DNA from: Eubacteriales bacterium
GTDB lineage: Bacteria; Bacillota; Clostridia; Oscillospirales; Butyricicoccaceae
Reading direction: 5' to 3'
NCBI GenBank assembly: GCA_030539335.1
Contig: JAUNSG010000016.1
Location: 1-53,135 of the forward strand
DNA: 53,135 nucleotides
Shown here piece after piece: positions 25,406 through 33,752 of the stretch; positions within the stretch are counted from its first letter, which is position 1; each line of letters opens with the position of its first letter. The position numbers were made by a program, and so were the translations under genes. The notes below the pieces were generated by a model. That model was not told the origin of the DNA. It made no database searches and saw nothing but the letters and a program-made list of their open reading frames with translations.

Positions 25406-25757
25406 AGAACGAATGGAACGGGAACACACACACGAACATACGGAGTCCAGCCCATTTATTCTGGGCGATGAGACGCCGACGGAAGAAGAGCTGTACGATC
25501 TCGCCGAATTGTTTAAGGTATTCGGCGATTCCACCCGGATTAAAATTCTATATGCCCTGCTCAATGCGGATATGAGTGTGGGTGAGATTGCCAAGGCGCT
25601 GAGTATGACACAGAGCTCGATTTCCCATCAGCTCCGTGTGCTCAAACAGAGCCGTTTGGTGCGCTTTCGCCGGGAAGGCAAGAGCATCGTCTACTCTCTG
25701 GCGGATGACCATGTGTATACAATCATGAGCCAGGGACTGACCCATCTGGAGGAATGA
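25398..25757 (+). CDS. ArsR/SmtB-family metal-sensing repressor
   Basis: A 119-residue winged-helix repressor (about 30-119; recognition segment SMTQSSISHQLRVLKQ). The last helix carries D103-x-H105-x10-H116-x2-E119, which is the alpha-5 metal site of CzrA/SmtB/NmtR-type Zn/Co/Ni sensors; the alpha-3 arsenic site (CVC) is absent. The N-terminus has a His cluster (REHTHEHTE), a possible second metal site. The start at 25398 overlaps the upstream stop and has GGTGG 6 nt before it; other in-frame starts run inside the DUF308 gene. Typical targets are Zn or Co exporters; none lies next to it. The sensor class is well supported; the exact metal is not. Confidence 0.88.
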   Translation: MSEERMEREHTHEHTESSPFILGDETPTEEELYDLAELFKVFGDSTRIKILYALLNADMSVGEIAKALSMTQSSISHQLRVLKQSRLVRFRREGKSIVYSLADDHVYTIMSQGLTHLEE

Positions 25758-25765
25758 GACAATAA

Positions 25766-25810
25766 GAGATCCCACATGACCGGAAGATCATGTGGGATCG
25801 TTGTTTTTTT
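25766..25810. terminator. Terminator between arsR and murI
   Basis: GATCCCACATGA pairs with TCATGTGGGATC around an 8-nt loop, followed by GTTGTTTTTTT on the plus strand. It also sits at the 3' end of murI. Confidence 0.88.
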
Positions 25811-26582
25811 AGAGATGAAACAGCCTTTGACAGAGCGCCAGCCGTTCCGGGGTCGGTTCGCTGTTGGTGAATACGACCTGTCCGGGTTCAGCGCGTTCGA
25901 TCAATGTACCGGCACGGAGGAGCAGTCGGCGCGTTTCGCGTGCGGCACCGGCGCCGCCGTCGAAAAACTTTACGGGATAGCCGAGCGCCTGCGCGATTTG
26001 CTCTTGGGCAAAGGGAAAATGGGTACAGCCCAGGACAACACCATCCACCGGATTCTCCCGGAATGGCGCCAGCAGCGCAGAGAGATAGGCGGTAAGCGCC
26101 GGAGAGTGCAGGCCGTCCTGTTCGACGAATTCGACGAGACGGGGGGCGGGGAGGGAAAGGATTTCCGCCTGGGATTGATAGTGCTCCAGCAAAGCGGCAA
26201 ACTTGTGTTCCCGCAGGGTCAACGGCGTCGCCATGACGAGGACACGGCCATTTGGACATGCCAGCACAGCGGGTTTGAGTGCCGGTTCCAGGCCGATCAC
26301 CGGCAATTCCGGGAAGCGCTGCCGCAGGTCGGTAATCGCGGCGCTGGTGGCGGTATTGCAGGCGATGACGATCGCCTTGACGCCGCATTTTAGAAAATGC
26401 TCGGCGGCCTGCATGGTCAGGGCACGGACCTCGTCCAGCGGCCGCACACCATAGGGTGCGTGCAGCGAATCGCCGAAAAACAGGAAGTTTTCCTGCGGCA
26501 TACATCGCACCAGCTCGCGCAGTACACTGATTCCGCCCATACCGGAATCAAAGACCGCGATCGGCGCCTGCAAATCGATCAT
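25809..26582 (-). CDS. murI: Glutamate racemase
   Basis: MurI converts L-glutamate to D-glutamate for peptidoglycan. The 257-residue protein has the DSGMGG motif (D12-S13), GDSLHAPYG (37-45), the first catalytic cysteine C75 in IACNTATSAA and the second in GCTHFPF (near 186). All active-site residues are present. The start at 26582 is selected because AGGTG lies just upstream; longer in-frame starts (to 26636) lack a ribosome site. It is transcribed alone. Its plus-strand neighbour on the upstream side is repeat R5. Confidence 0.95.
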   Translation of the reverse strand: MIDLQAPIAVFDSGMGGISVLRELVRCMPQENFLFFGDSLHAPYGVRPLDEVRALTMQAAEHFLKCGVKAIVIACNTATSAAITDLRQRFPELPVIGLEPALKPAVLACPNGRVLVMATPLTLREHKFAALLEHYQSQAEILSLPAPRLVEFVEQDGLHSPALTAYLSALLAPFRENPVDGVVLGCTHFPFAQEQIAQALGYPVKFFDGGAGAARETRRLLLRAGTLIERAEPGQVVFTNSEPTPERLALCQRLFHL

Positions 26583-26717
26583 GGTACACCTCATCCTAAC
26601 CCGATAGAAATTTCTATCGATTATTATAGCGCACAATCGGTCGAAAGTCCAGGGAACGTATGATAGTACCGATTATCGTTTCTGCTGGGATGATAGATAC
26701 ATTGCAAGAAGAAATTT

Positions 26718-26946
26718 TCTTGTTTTCTCGTCTCCGACGAAGAAGGAACACCACCAAGCGAATCGATACAAAACGATCCGTCGTACGGTCTGTTCTCCGG
26801 TTATGAAGGGCGGACAAATTATGCGGTTTTGGATTTGTCCGCCCCGGGAGGCTAAGGAAGGCCTTGGAAACCTTCGGTGTCCAAGTGGCACGGGATTGAC
26901 AAGGGACTTTGCCACGGAAGTCCTTTGTCCCGCCGGAGGCAAACCG
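26718..26946 (+). repeat. Dispersed hairpin repeat, copy R5 (partial)
   Basis: The copy begins with the start of module C (TCTCGTCTCCGACG), jumps to the E end (CCAAGCGAATCGATACAAA), then gives A and B'. The internal jump looks like a deletion of most of C, D and E. It lies in the divergent gap between murI and the CmpB-like gene. Confidence 0.85.
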
Positions 26947-26992
26947 GGAGTTTTTCCTCCGATGGGGAAGATTCTCCCGATTTAACACAATG

Positions 26993-27021
26993 TTGTTTTT
27001 TTCGTCGGCATATACTATAAT
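26993..27021 (+). promoter_or_regulatory. Predicted sigma-A promoter of the CmpB-like gene
   Basis: TTGTTT at 26993-26998, 17-nt spacer, TATAAT at 27016-27021. Confidence 0.6.
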
Positions 27022-27057
27022 AACAGAAAATAATTTCTCGGAAAGGATGTCCATTTT

Positions 27058-27885
27058 ATGACAATTGGATTCCAGAGCTATACTGCCCTGCAATGGCTGA
27101 TGCTCTTTTATATTTATTGTTTTTTCGGCTGGTGTTTTGAATCGGCCTATGTTTCCCTGTGCCAGCACCGGTTTGTCAACCGGGGGTTTGTCCGCCTTCC
27201 GCTCCTGCCGATCTATGGCTCCGGCGCGCTTTGCATTCTGCTGTTCTGCCTGCCGTATCGGGGCAATTATCCGCTGGTCTTTGTGCTCGGCGTCATTTTC
27301 CCCACCATTTTGGAATATATCGTCGGCTGGTCGATGGAGCGGCTGTTTAAAATGACCTATTGGGATTATTCCCGGAAAAAATACAATCTGCATGGCTATA
27401 TCTGTCTGTCCTCATCAATTGCGTGGGGGGTGCTGTCCGTGTTGCTGATCCATCTGATCCATCCGCCGATTGAGCGCCTGATTGGGCACATCCCGACCCT
27501 CATCGCATGGGTGGTTGTCATCCCGGTTTCCATCGTGTTTGCGGCGGATTTCATTATGGCCTTCCGGTCGGCCTTCAATCTGCGCCGTGTTCTGGAAGAT
27601 CTCGAGCATCTGCGCACACAGCTCGACGAGACGCGTGTCCAGCTGGAGCTTGCCCGTGCGGAGGCACGTGACCAGCTCGAAGCGCTGCAGGCAAGGGCGG
27701 ATATGCTACATGGCAATATGCAGAACCGCATACGCAGCCTGAACCGGCAGTATTTCACCCGTGCGCTGCTGCGCGCCCATCCGACGGCGGCATCCCGCGT
27801 CTTTGCCGAGCCGCTGCGTGTGGCGCGGGAACGCGCACTGAACTTCCGCCGCACGGTGGAGGAATCCATCGAAAAAAAGCGTTGA
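27058..27885 (+). CDS. CmpB-type putative ABC transporter permease-like membrane protein
   Basis: A 275-residue membrane protein of the family named ABC_trans_CmpB. The N-terminal half has about five transmembrane helices and the family block FGWCFESAYVSL then NRGF and PLLPIYGSGA (about 22-62), with a further conserved YWDYS near residue 101. The C-terminal third (about 180-275) is a long Arg/Glu/Gln-rich coiled coil. No ABC ATPase is adjacent, and the family's transport role is unproven; the annotation is historical. GGAAAGGA precedes the ATG. The coiled-coil tail suggests a structural or scaffolding partner in the cytoplasm, which is an inference. Confidence 0.8.
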   Translation: MTIGFQSYTALQWLMLFYIYCFFGWCFESAYVSLCQHRFVNRGFVRLPLLPIYGSGALCILLFCLPYRGNYPLVFVLGVIFPTILEYIVGWSMERLFKMTYWDYSRKKYNLHGYICLSSSIAWGVLSVLLIHLIHPPIERLIGHIPTLIAWVVVIPVSIVFAADFIMAFRSAFNLRRVLEDLEHLRTQLDETRVQLELARAEARDQLEALQARADMLHGNMQNRIRSLNRQYFTRALLRAHPTAASRVFAEPLRVARERALNFRRTVEESIEKKR

Positions 27886-27936
27886 GCATTGCTTTTTCCG
27901 GAAAAAAGGATTATCTTAATAATAGATCATTTCCGT

Positions 27937-27968
27937 AAGGAAGCGCCGATGTTATCTGCGCTTCCTTC
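27937..27968 (+). terminator. Weak hairpin after the CmpB-like gene
   Basis: GGAAGCGC pairs with GCGCTTCC, followed by TTCTCC rather than a pure T run. Confidence 0.5.
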
Positions 27969-27991
27969 TCCATACAATCGAGGCGAATGTT

Positions 27992-29338
27992 GTGAAAAAA
28001 TCTTATGGAATCAATATGTGTGAGGGCGCCATCCTTCCCAAATTGTGTCTGTTTGCCATCCCACTCATTCTTTCGAGTGTTTTGCAGTTATTGTTCAATG
28101 CAGCGGATGTCATTGTGGTCGGACGCTTTTCCGGAAGCCAGTCGCTCGCGGCGGTTGGCTCCACCACCTCGCTCATTCTGCTGTTGGTCAATCTGTTCCT
28201 TGGCGTTTCCATCGGCACCAATGTCCTCGCCGCGCGCTATTATGGCGCAAAGGACGAGGAGGCCGTGCAGGAAACCGTACATACGGCCATCCTTGTGGCG
28301 CTTTTGGGCGGCATTGCCATGGTGTTTCTCGGTCTGCTGTGTGCCCGGCCGGTCCTCACCTGGATGGGGACACCGGAGGATGTCATTCAGAAATCCGTGC
28401 TGTATATGTCCATCTATTTCTGTGGTATGCCGGGCTTTATGGTGTATAATTTTGGCGCCGCAATTTTGCGCGCCATCGGCGATACGCGCCGTCCACTGTA
28501 TTTCCTGATGATTACCGGCGTCGTCAATGTGGCGCTCAATCTGTGCTTTGTCATCCTGCTGCATCTGGATGTCGCGGGTGTCGCGCTGGCGACGATCTCC
28601 GCACAGTATCTTTCTGCGGTCTTTGTCGTCCGCTGCCTGTGCCAGACCGAGGATATGTGTCATCTCGATTTGCACAAGCTGCGGATTTACAAAAACCGTC
28701 TGGTGCAGATGATGCGCATCGGCGTCGCTGCGGGCTTCCAGAGCGTGGTGTTCAACATCTCCAACGTCCTGATCCAGTCCTCGATCAATTCCTTCGGTTC
28801 GCTGGTCATGGCGGGAAATACGGCGGCCTCCAACATCGAGGGCTTTGTCTATGTCTCGATGAACTCCGTGACACAGACCGCACTCAGCTTCACAAGCCAG
28901 AACCTCGGCGCACAGCAGTACAAGCGCATCGATCAGATCGTGATCCGCTGCCTCGCGATGGTCGCCGCCATCGGCCTGACGCTCGGCCTCGGCGCCTATT
29001 TCCTCGGTAACCATCTGCTGTATTTCTATACTTCCAATCCGAAGGTCGTCGAGTACGGCCTGTTCCGTCTGTCCATCATTGCCGCGTCCTATTTCCTGTG
29101 CGGCCTGATGGATGTCATGGCCGGCACCATCCGCGGCCTGGGCTATTCCGCCCTTCCGACCATCGTTTCCCTGATCGGCGCGTGTGCGTTCCGTATTCTC
29201 TGGATCTTCACCATCTTCCAGATCGATCACACCCGCTTCTGTCTGTATGTTTCCTATCCGATTTCATGGTTCCTTACGGCACTGGCGCATTTCTGCTGTT
29301 ATTTCTGGGTGCGGCACCGCGTGTTCCCCAAACAGTAA
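27992..29338 (+). CDS. MATE family efflux transporter
   Basis: A 448-residue, 12-helix exporter of the NorM/DinF superfamily, driven by Na+ or H+ and usually exporting drugs or dyes. The N-terminal half shows NAADVIVVGRFSGSQSLAAVG (with the first residues of the family block) near residues 36-56, and each half carries one MatE domain. The start is a GTG at 27992 with GAGGCG about 7 nt upstream. It is a single gene, ending at a strong terminator. The substrate is not predictable. Confidence 0.9.
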   Translation: MKKSYGINMCEGAILPKLCLFAIPLILSSVLQLLFNAADVIVVGRFSGSQSLAAVGSTTSLILLLVNLFLGVSIGTNVLAARYYGAKDEEAVQETVHTAILVALLGGIAMVFLGLLCARPVLTWMGTPEDVIQKSVLYMSIYFCGMPGFMVYNFGAAILRAIGDTRRPLYFLMITGVVNVALNLCFVILLHLDVAGVALATISAQYLSAVFVVRCLCQTEDMCHLDLHKLRIYKNRLVQMMRIGVAAGFQSVVFNISNVLIQSSINSFGSLVMAGNTAASNIEGFVYVSMNSVTQTALSFTSQNLGAQQYKRIDQIVIRCLAMVAAIGLTLGLGAYFLGNHLLYFYTSNPKVVEYGLFRLSIIAASYFLCGLMDVMAGTIRGLGYSALPTIVSLIGACAFRILWIFTIFQIDHTRFCLYVSYPISWFLTALAHFCCYFWVRHRVFPKQ

Positions 29339-29351
29339 ATAAATACATAAC

Positions 29352-29384
29352 AAAGGGACTGCCTCGGAAGAGGCAGTCCCTTTT
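29352..29384 (+). terminator. Intrinsic terminator of the MATE gene
   Basis: AAAGGGACTGCCTC pairs with GAGGCAGTCCCTTTT. Confidence 0.92.
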
Positions 29385-29424
29385 ATTGCTTTTCTTAGGC
29401 CGTGACAGTTACCATCGCGGTCGA

Positions 29425-29643
29425 TTATTCTTTTGTCTCCGTGTGACCACAGCAGCAGGTGCTTGCCCCGTCTGCACAGTCACAGGTAGAAGTCGTCTCC
29501 TTCTTGGTATCTCCGCAGCAGCAGCTTCCGCCGCCTGCCGAGCACCCAATGCACTTTGCTCCGCTTTTCTTTGCTTTGATGATGTATCGCAGCGCGGAAC
29601 CGATGATTATGATAAGGATTACGACAACAATGAGATCTGTCAT
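29425..29643 (-). CDS. FeoB-associated Cys-rich membrane protein
   Basis: A 72-residue protein with one N-terminal transmembrane helix (about 4-22) and a short tail with CIGC, SCCCGD, CDCADG and TCCCGH cysteine groups. This matches the FeoB_associated family, found next to feoB in Firmicutes and thought to help handle ferrous iron. The start at 29643 is chosen because AAGGAG stands 8 nt before it; a GTG at 29652 would abut that site. It follows feoB after 30 nt in the feo operon, read leftwards. Confidence 0.9.
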   Translation of the reverse strand: MTDLIVVVILIIIIGSALRYIIKAKKSGAKCIGCSAGGGSCCCGDTKKETTSTCDCADGASTCCCGHTETKE

Positions 29644-29673
29644 ACCAAACACTCCTTACTAGGCAGACTTAAA

Positions 29674-31674
29674 TTAATGTGCACCACTCAGAGCGTATTC
29701 TTCAGCCAGATGCGAGTTGGTTCTCTTGATCAGGTAAACAACGATAGCGATCATGATGATAATCGCGATCAGGCCCGGGATGAAGCCAGCGCCCAGAGCA
29801 CCGGTGGTGACCAGAGTACCGATCTGATATACCGCGAAGCCAACGGTGTAGCCAACGCCAAGCTGCAGGCAGATTGCGCCAGCCAGCCACTTGCCGCTCT
29901 TCATCTCGGAGTTCATAGCACCGATTGCTGCGAAGCACGGCGGGGTGAAGAGGTTGAACATCAGGTAAGCCAGAGCAGCAACCTTCGTGAGTGCGAAGAT
30001 CGTAGCGACTTCACCAGCGCCGGATACCAGCTCCAGCTCTTCGGTATCGATGAAGTTGGTTACGCCATAGCAAACGGCCAGCGTAGCAACGACGTTTTCC
30101 TTTGCGATAAAGCCGGTGATCGATGCTGCTGCCAGCTGCCAAGCATGGTAGCCAACGATCGGGATGAGCAGGTAAGCGAACGGGTTTGCAAGGGAAGCCA
30201 GGATGGAGGTGTTCTCCAGACCCTCTTCGACAACCTGGAAGCTCCAGTTGAAGCTCTGCATGATCTGAACAACGGTGTTGCAGACCAGGATGATGGTGCC
30301 AGCCTTGACGATGTATGCCCAGCCGCGGCTCAGCATCGACATAACGCCGCGCTTCAGGCTCGGAATCTTATACTCCGGCAGCTCAATGATAAAGAAGGAC
30401 TTTCTTACCTTGTAGCCGACGATCTTATTGACCAGCAGGGCGCAGAGAAGAATCAGCGCGATGCCGACAAAGTACATCATCGTGCCAACCCAGGAAGCTT
30501 CGGCGAAGAATGCACCGGAGAACAGGGCGATAACCGGCAGCTTTGCGCCGCACGGCATAAACGTGGTCAGCATAGCAGTTGCTCTGCGCTCACGCTCGTT
30601 GCGGATGGTACGGCAAGCCATGATGCCCGGGATGCCGCAGCCGGTGCCGAGGATGAACGGGATAACCGACTTGCCGGAGAGGCCGACCTTCTTAAAGATC
30701 GGGTCGAGGACGACCGTGGCACGGGCCATGTAGCCGCAATCCTCCAGCAGGGCGATCAGGAAGTACATAACCATGACGAGCGGCAGGAAGCCGATAACGG
30801 CGCCAACGCCGCCGATGATACCGTCAACAACCAGTGCCTGCAGGAACGGGGAAGCATTTTCCATCCATCCGGCAGCGATTTCCTGGAAGCCTTCAATGGC
30901 AGCAACCAGAGCGTCTGCAATCCACGGGCCAACCCATGCCTGCGAGATCTGGAATACCAGGAACATGACACCGGCAAAGATAACCAGACCGGCGATCGGA
31001 TTGGTCAGAACCGCGTCGATCTTATCCTGGGAGTTCTTTTCCTTGGTCAGGATCTTACGGGTTTCTACTTCCGGTACGATCTTATTGACAAAATCAAAAC
31101 GCTTGCGGTCTGCATCCTCTACCTGATGCTTATCGGTCAGGTCGATGTCCGCCTGTACGTACGGAGCCTTCTGGCTCTTGCCATTCAGTGCAGCGGCAGC
31201 CTTGACGACATCAGCCAGACCGCTTGCAGAGGTCGAAACCGTCTTGATGACCGGGCAGCCCAGCTTTGCGGACAGCTTGTCAACATCAATGGCGGTGCCC
31301 TTCTTCTCGTTGATATCGCTCTTGTTCAGTGCGACAACAACCGGAACACCCAGCTCCAGCAGCTGTGTGGTGAAGAACAGGCTGCGGCTCAGATTGGTTG
31401 CATCCACGATGTTGATGATCGCATCGGGATTCTCATGCTTTACGTAGCCGCTGGTGATGCTCTCCTCCGAGGTGAACGGAGACATCGAGTATGCACCAGG
31501 AAGATCGACGGCGACCAGCTCTTCGCTGCCGTCATAATAATTCTTCTTGATGGGACTTTCTTTCTTTTCCACGGTAACACCAGCCCAGTTACCGACGCGT
31601 TCATTTCTGCCGGTAAGTGCATTGTACATGGTGGTCTTACCACTGTTCGGATTGCCTGCAAAAGCAATTCTCAT
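29674..31674 (-). CDS. feoB: Ferrous iron transport protein B
   Basis: FeoB imports Fe2+ across the cytoplasmic membrane. The 666-residue protein starts with a small GTPase domain (G1 GNPNSGKTT near 7-15, G3 DLPG near 56, G4 NKSD near 117), a helical GDI-like linker to about 250 and a polytopic domain with the two Gate motifs, GTGCGIPGIMACRTI and FTPPCFAAIGAM. The gene runs leftwards with feoA upstream and the Cys-rich partner downstream. A 215-nt gap between feoA and feoB carries direct repeats. A long antisense frame over it is a codon-bias artefact. Confidence 0.96.
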   Translation of the reverse strand: MRIAFAGNPNSGKTTMYNALTGRNERVGNWAGVTVEKKESPIKKNYYDGSEELVAVDLPGAYSMSPFTSEESITSGYVKHENPDAIINIVDATNLSRSLFFTTQLLELGVPVVVALNKSDINEKKGTAIDVDKLSAKLGCPVIKTVSTSASGLADVVKAAAALNGKSQKAPYVQADIDLTDKHQVEDADRKRFDFVNKIVPEVETRKILTKEKNSQDKIDAVLTNPIAGLVIFAGVMFLVFQISQAWVGPWIADALVAAIEGFQEIAAGWMENASPFLQALVVDGIIGGVGAVIGFLPLVMVMYFLIALLEDCGYMARATVVLDPIFKKVGLSGKSVIPFILGTGCGIPGIMACRTIRNERERRATAMLTTFMPCGAKLPVIALFSGAFFAEASWVGTMMYFVGIALILLCALLVNKIVGYKVRKSFFIIELPEYKIPSLKRGVMSMLSRGWAYIVKAGTIILVCNTVVQIMQSFNWSFQVVEEGLENTSILASLANPFAYLLIPIVGYHAWQLAAASITGFIAKENVVATLAVCYGVTNFIDTEELELVSGAGEVATIFALTKVAALAYLMFNLFTPPCFAAIGAMNSEMKSGKWLAGAICLQLGVGYTVGFAVYQIGTLVTTGALGAGFIPGLIAIIIMIAIVVYLIKRTNSHLAEEYALSGAH

Positions 31675-31733
31675 GTTGATTCCTCCTTATTTTTCATTTT
31701 ATTTGTGCTTTTTGTAAGTAGAACACATCTCTG

Positions 31734-31865
31734 TAAGTTAGTATAAACAAATCAACGCTCCAAAAAACAGCGGGTTTTGTCCTCCTTTCTTGCAATTCGA
31801 TGTTTTTTCACATCGAACGCGTAAAATAAGTTAGTTCAAACAAACCGACAACCGAAAAAAACAGC
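31734..31865. repeat. Pair of imperfect direct repeats between feoA and feoB
   Basis: Two segments of about 38 nt share TAAGTTAGT-N2-AAACAAA and an ACAGC end (31734-31771 and 31827-31865). Between them on the minus strand lies an AAAGGAGG ribosome-site-like motif (near 31780) with no start codon after it. They may be operator copies or traces of a duplicated gene start. Confidence 0.5.
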
Positions 31866-31873
31866 AGTCAACA

Positions 31874-31904
31874 GCAATCCTGATCTGAATCAGATCAAGA
31901 TTGC
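31874..31904 (-). terminator. Hairpin spanning the feoA stop codon
   Basis: GCAATC and GATTGC enclose the near-perfect palindrome TGATCTGAATCAGATCA, interrupted only by a mismatch. A T run follows about 10 nt later on the minus strand. It could attenuate feoB expression. Confidence 0.5.
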
Positions 31905-32102
31905 CGATGCCAGCTGGTTGTCGATGTTGTATCTGCCATCCTTAATGGAGACGACACAGCTGTTTTTCAAGCGGGAAACGACGGTAATTGGTTCTCCGCT
32001 ATAGCAACCCAGGGAAAATAAGAATGCATTCAAATCTTCGTCGTCCGTTGAGATTTCCCGAATGATGTACTCTTTCCCTTCCTGAGCTTCTGCTAAGGTC
32101 AT
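31890..32102 (-). CDS. feoA: Ferrous iron transport protein A
   Basis: A 70-residue SH3-like cytoplasmic protein that assists FeoB. The sequence EGKEYIIREI, FLFSLGCYSGEPITVV and the final NQLASAILI strand match FeoA. The start at 32102 follows AAAGGTGG at 9 nt; upstream in-frame ATG codons (to 32168) lie over the promoter. It is the first gene of the feo operon, and feoB follows after a 215-nt gap. Confidence 0.92.
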   Translation of the reverse strand: MTLAEAQEGKEYIIREISTDDEDLNAFLFSLGCYSGEPITVVSRLKNSCVVSIKDGRYNIDNQLASAILI

Positions 32103-32153
32103 TTTGCTCGTCCACCTTTCAAGCTGGAGATTAACTGTTTCTAACTCCGTTTT

Positions 32154-32182
32154 AGTATAGCATTGCAAGTTGTATTTGTCAA
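32154..32182 (-). promoter_or_regulatory. Predicted sigma-A promoter of the feo operon
   Basis: On the minus strand TTGACA (32177-32182), 17-nt spacer, TATACT (32154-32159). An AGTTAGAAACAGTTAA direct-repeat-like segment follows at the start of the transcript and could be an iron-regulator site, but it matches no consensus I can name. Confidence 0.72.
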
Positions 32183-32216
32183 ATATTTTTTTGCTTCTTT
32201 CTCACGATCCGGAGTC

Positions 32217-32246
32217 TTGCCAAACGCTATAAAAACGGAGTATACT
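32217..32246 (+). promoter_or_regulatory. Predicted sigma-A promoter of the nitroreductase-sirtuin operon
   Basis: TTGCCA at 32217-32222, 18-nt spacer, TATACT at 32241-32246. Confidence 0.6.
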
Positions 32247-32285
32247 ACAGATAGAAAAATTCATTGTCAAGGAGGAATTTGACCC

Positions 32286-32807
32286 ATGAGTGCTGTTATG
32301 GATACCATTTTGGCGCGTCATTCCACGCGCGTCTATACCGACCAGCCGGTAGAGCAGGAGAAGCTGGAGGAAATCGTCAAGGCGGCGGTTTGGGCGCCGA
32401 GCGGGAACAATGAGCAGTCCTGGCATTTTATCATGATGTCCAACGTCGAGAAGATTCAAGAACTGGCTGCGGCGGTTCGCGAGGCCGATGGCCGTCCGTC
32501 TGGCTATAATTTCTATGCTCCGACCGCGTTCCTCATCATATCCGGCAAGCGTGACAACCGCAATGCAGCGCTGGATGCCGCTGCGGCACTGGAAAATGCC
32601 CTGCTGGCCGCCACCGACTTGGGTGTGGCAAGCTGCTGGATCAATCAGGTCCGCGACGTCTGCGATGACCCGAAGGTACGCGCACTGCTCACCAGCTACG
32701 GCCTGCCGGAGGATCATGTCGTCTGGACGGCTGCCTCATTGGGCTATGCGGCAAAGGAGCCGGTTGTGCATGCGCGCAAGGAAGGAACCGTATCCTACGT
32801 CCGATAA
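32286..32807 (+). CDS. Nitroreductase family protein
   Basis: A 173-residue FMN-binding nitroreductase-fold enzyme using NAD(P)H. The N-terminal segment RHSTRVYTD (about 12-20) binds the FMN phosphate and AVWAPSGNNEQSWHF (about 35-49) is the family block; the GLPEDH segment is near residue 138. The physiological substrate cannot be told. AAGGAGG stands before the ATG. A sirtuin follows after 35 nt, so the pair is co-transcribed. Confidence 0.9.
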   Translation: MSAVMDTILARHSTRVYTDQPVEQEKLEEIVKAAVWAPSGNNEQSWHFIMMSNVEKIQELAAAVREADGRPSGYNFYAPTAFLIISGKRDNRNAALDAAAALENALLAATDLGVASCWINQVRDVCDDPKVRALLTSYGLPEDHVVWTAASLGYAAKEPVVHARKEGTVSYVR

Positions 32808-32842
32808 ACAGACTGTCATCTTATATTAAGGAGGGAAGGACA

Positions 32843-33574
32843 ATGAGCTTACAGGAACAAATTGCCCGGCTGCAAGAAATGATCGACGAATCCAACCGAA
32901 TTGTCTTTTTCGGTGGCGCCGGTGTCTCGACCGAGAGCGGCATCCCGGATTTCCGCAGTGTCGACGGGCTGTATAACCAGAAATACGATTATCCGCCGGA
33001 AGTGATTCTGAGCCATTCGTTCTTCTTTGACCAGACGAAGGCATTCTTTCAGTTCTATCAGGATAAGATGCTCGCATTGGACAAGCTGCCCAATCCGGCG
33101 CACAAAAAGCTCGCGGAGCTGGAAAAGGCCGGAAAGCTGAGCGCAGTCATCACACAAAACATCGATGGCCTGCATCAGGCGGCCGGCAGCAAGACGGTCT
33201 ATGAACTGCACGGCTCGGTGCATCGCAACTACTGCCGGAAATGCGGAAAGGCGTACGATGCCCAGTTCGTCAAGGCCTGCGGCGGCGTGCCGCACTGCAC
33301 CTGCGGCGGACTGATCAAGCCGGATGTCGTCCTGTATGAGGAATCGCTCGATGGGGGTACCCTGGACCGCAGCGTCCGTGCCCTTTCCGAAGCGGACATG
33401 ATGATCATCGGCGGAACGTCGCTGGCGGTTTACCCGGCGGCCGGACTGATCAACTATTTCCGCGGGAAGTATGTCGTTGTCATCAACAAGGGACAGACCA
33501 ACCGCTCCACCCGTGCAGATCTCACGATCGACGGGCCGATCGGCAAGGTATTGGATCAAATCGTGGTTCGATAA
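32843..33574 (+). CDS. cobB: NAD-dependent protein deacylase (sirtuin)
   Basis: A 243-residue Sir2-type enzyme that removes acyl groups from lysines and consumes NAD+. The NAD-binding GAGVSTESGIPDFR is near residues 27-40, TQNIDGLH near 105-112, the catalytic His in ELHGS near 122, and the zinc module is C-x2-C (YCRKCG) with C-x-C (HCTCGG). The residues that give sirtuins of class III (SirT5-like) desuccinylase activity are not evident. AAGGAGGG precedes the start and the gene ends at a strong terminator. Its pairing with a nitroreductase may indicate a shared redox or NAD theme, an inference. Confidence 0.94.
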   Translation: MSLQEQIARLQEMIDESNRIVFFGGAGVSTESGIPDFRSVDGLYNQKYDYPPEVILSHSFFFDQTKAFFQFYQDKMLALDKLPNPAHKKLAELEKAGKLSAVITQNIDGLHQAAGSKTVYELHGSVHRNYCRKCGKAYDAQFVKACGGVPHCTCGGLIKPDVVLYEESLDGGTLDRSVRALSEADMMIIGGTSLAVYPAAGLINYFRGKYVVVINKGQTNRSTRADLTIDGPIGKVLDQIVVR

Positions 33575-33589
33575 TGGAAAAAAGCAAAA

Positions 33590-33627
33590 AAAGTCGTTGC
33601 AGCAGCGCCGTTGCAACGGCTTTTTTC
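33590..33627 (+). terminator. Intrinsic terminator of the nitroreductase-sirtuin operon
   Basis: AAAAAAG and CGTTGCA pair with TGCAACG and CTTTTTT, with one mismatch and a loop of about 10 nt. Confidence 0.85.
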
Positions 33628-33675
33628 CTGTTTGGGAAAATTTGTCCGGAGGAGCGACTTTGAGGAAGAAGAACC

Positions 33676-33705
33676 TTGCTGAATCCGGTGCATTCGTGAT
33701 ATGAT
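33676..33705 (+). promoter_or_regulatory. Predicted promoter of the transglutaminase-like protein gene
   Basis: TTGCTG at 33676-33681, 18-nt spacer, TATGAT at 33700-33705. Confidence 0.55.
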
Positions 33706-33752
33706 ATTTTTAAGAATAATCCGAATTACCCCGGCAACCGAGGAGAATCCAC

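Noticed and set aside
26718..26946. Insertion sequence with transposase near murI
   Set aside because: No transposase, terminal inverted repeats or target duplication was found; the stretch is part of the hairpin repeat family.
29098..31746. 882-codon plus-strand open frame antisense to feoB
   Set aside because: It runs over the strong feoB gene in an antisense frame, has no ribosome site or known domain, and its length is explained by the codon bias of the gene beneath it.
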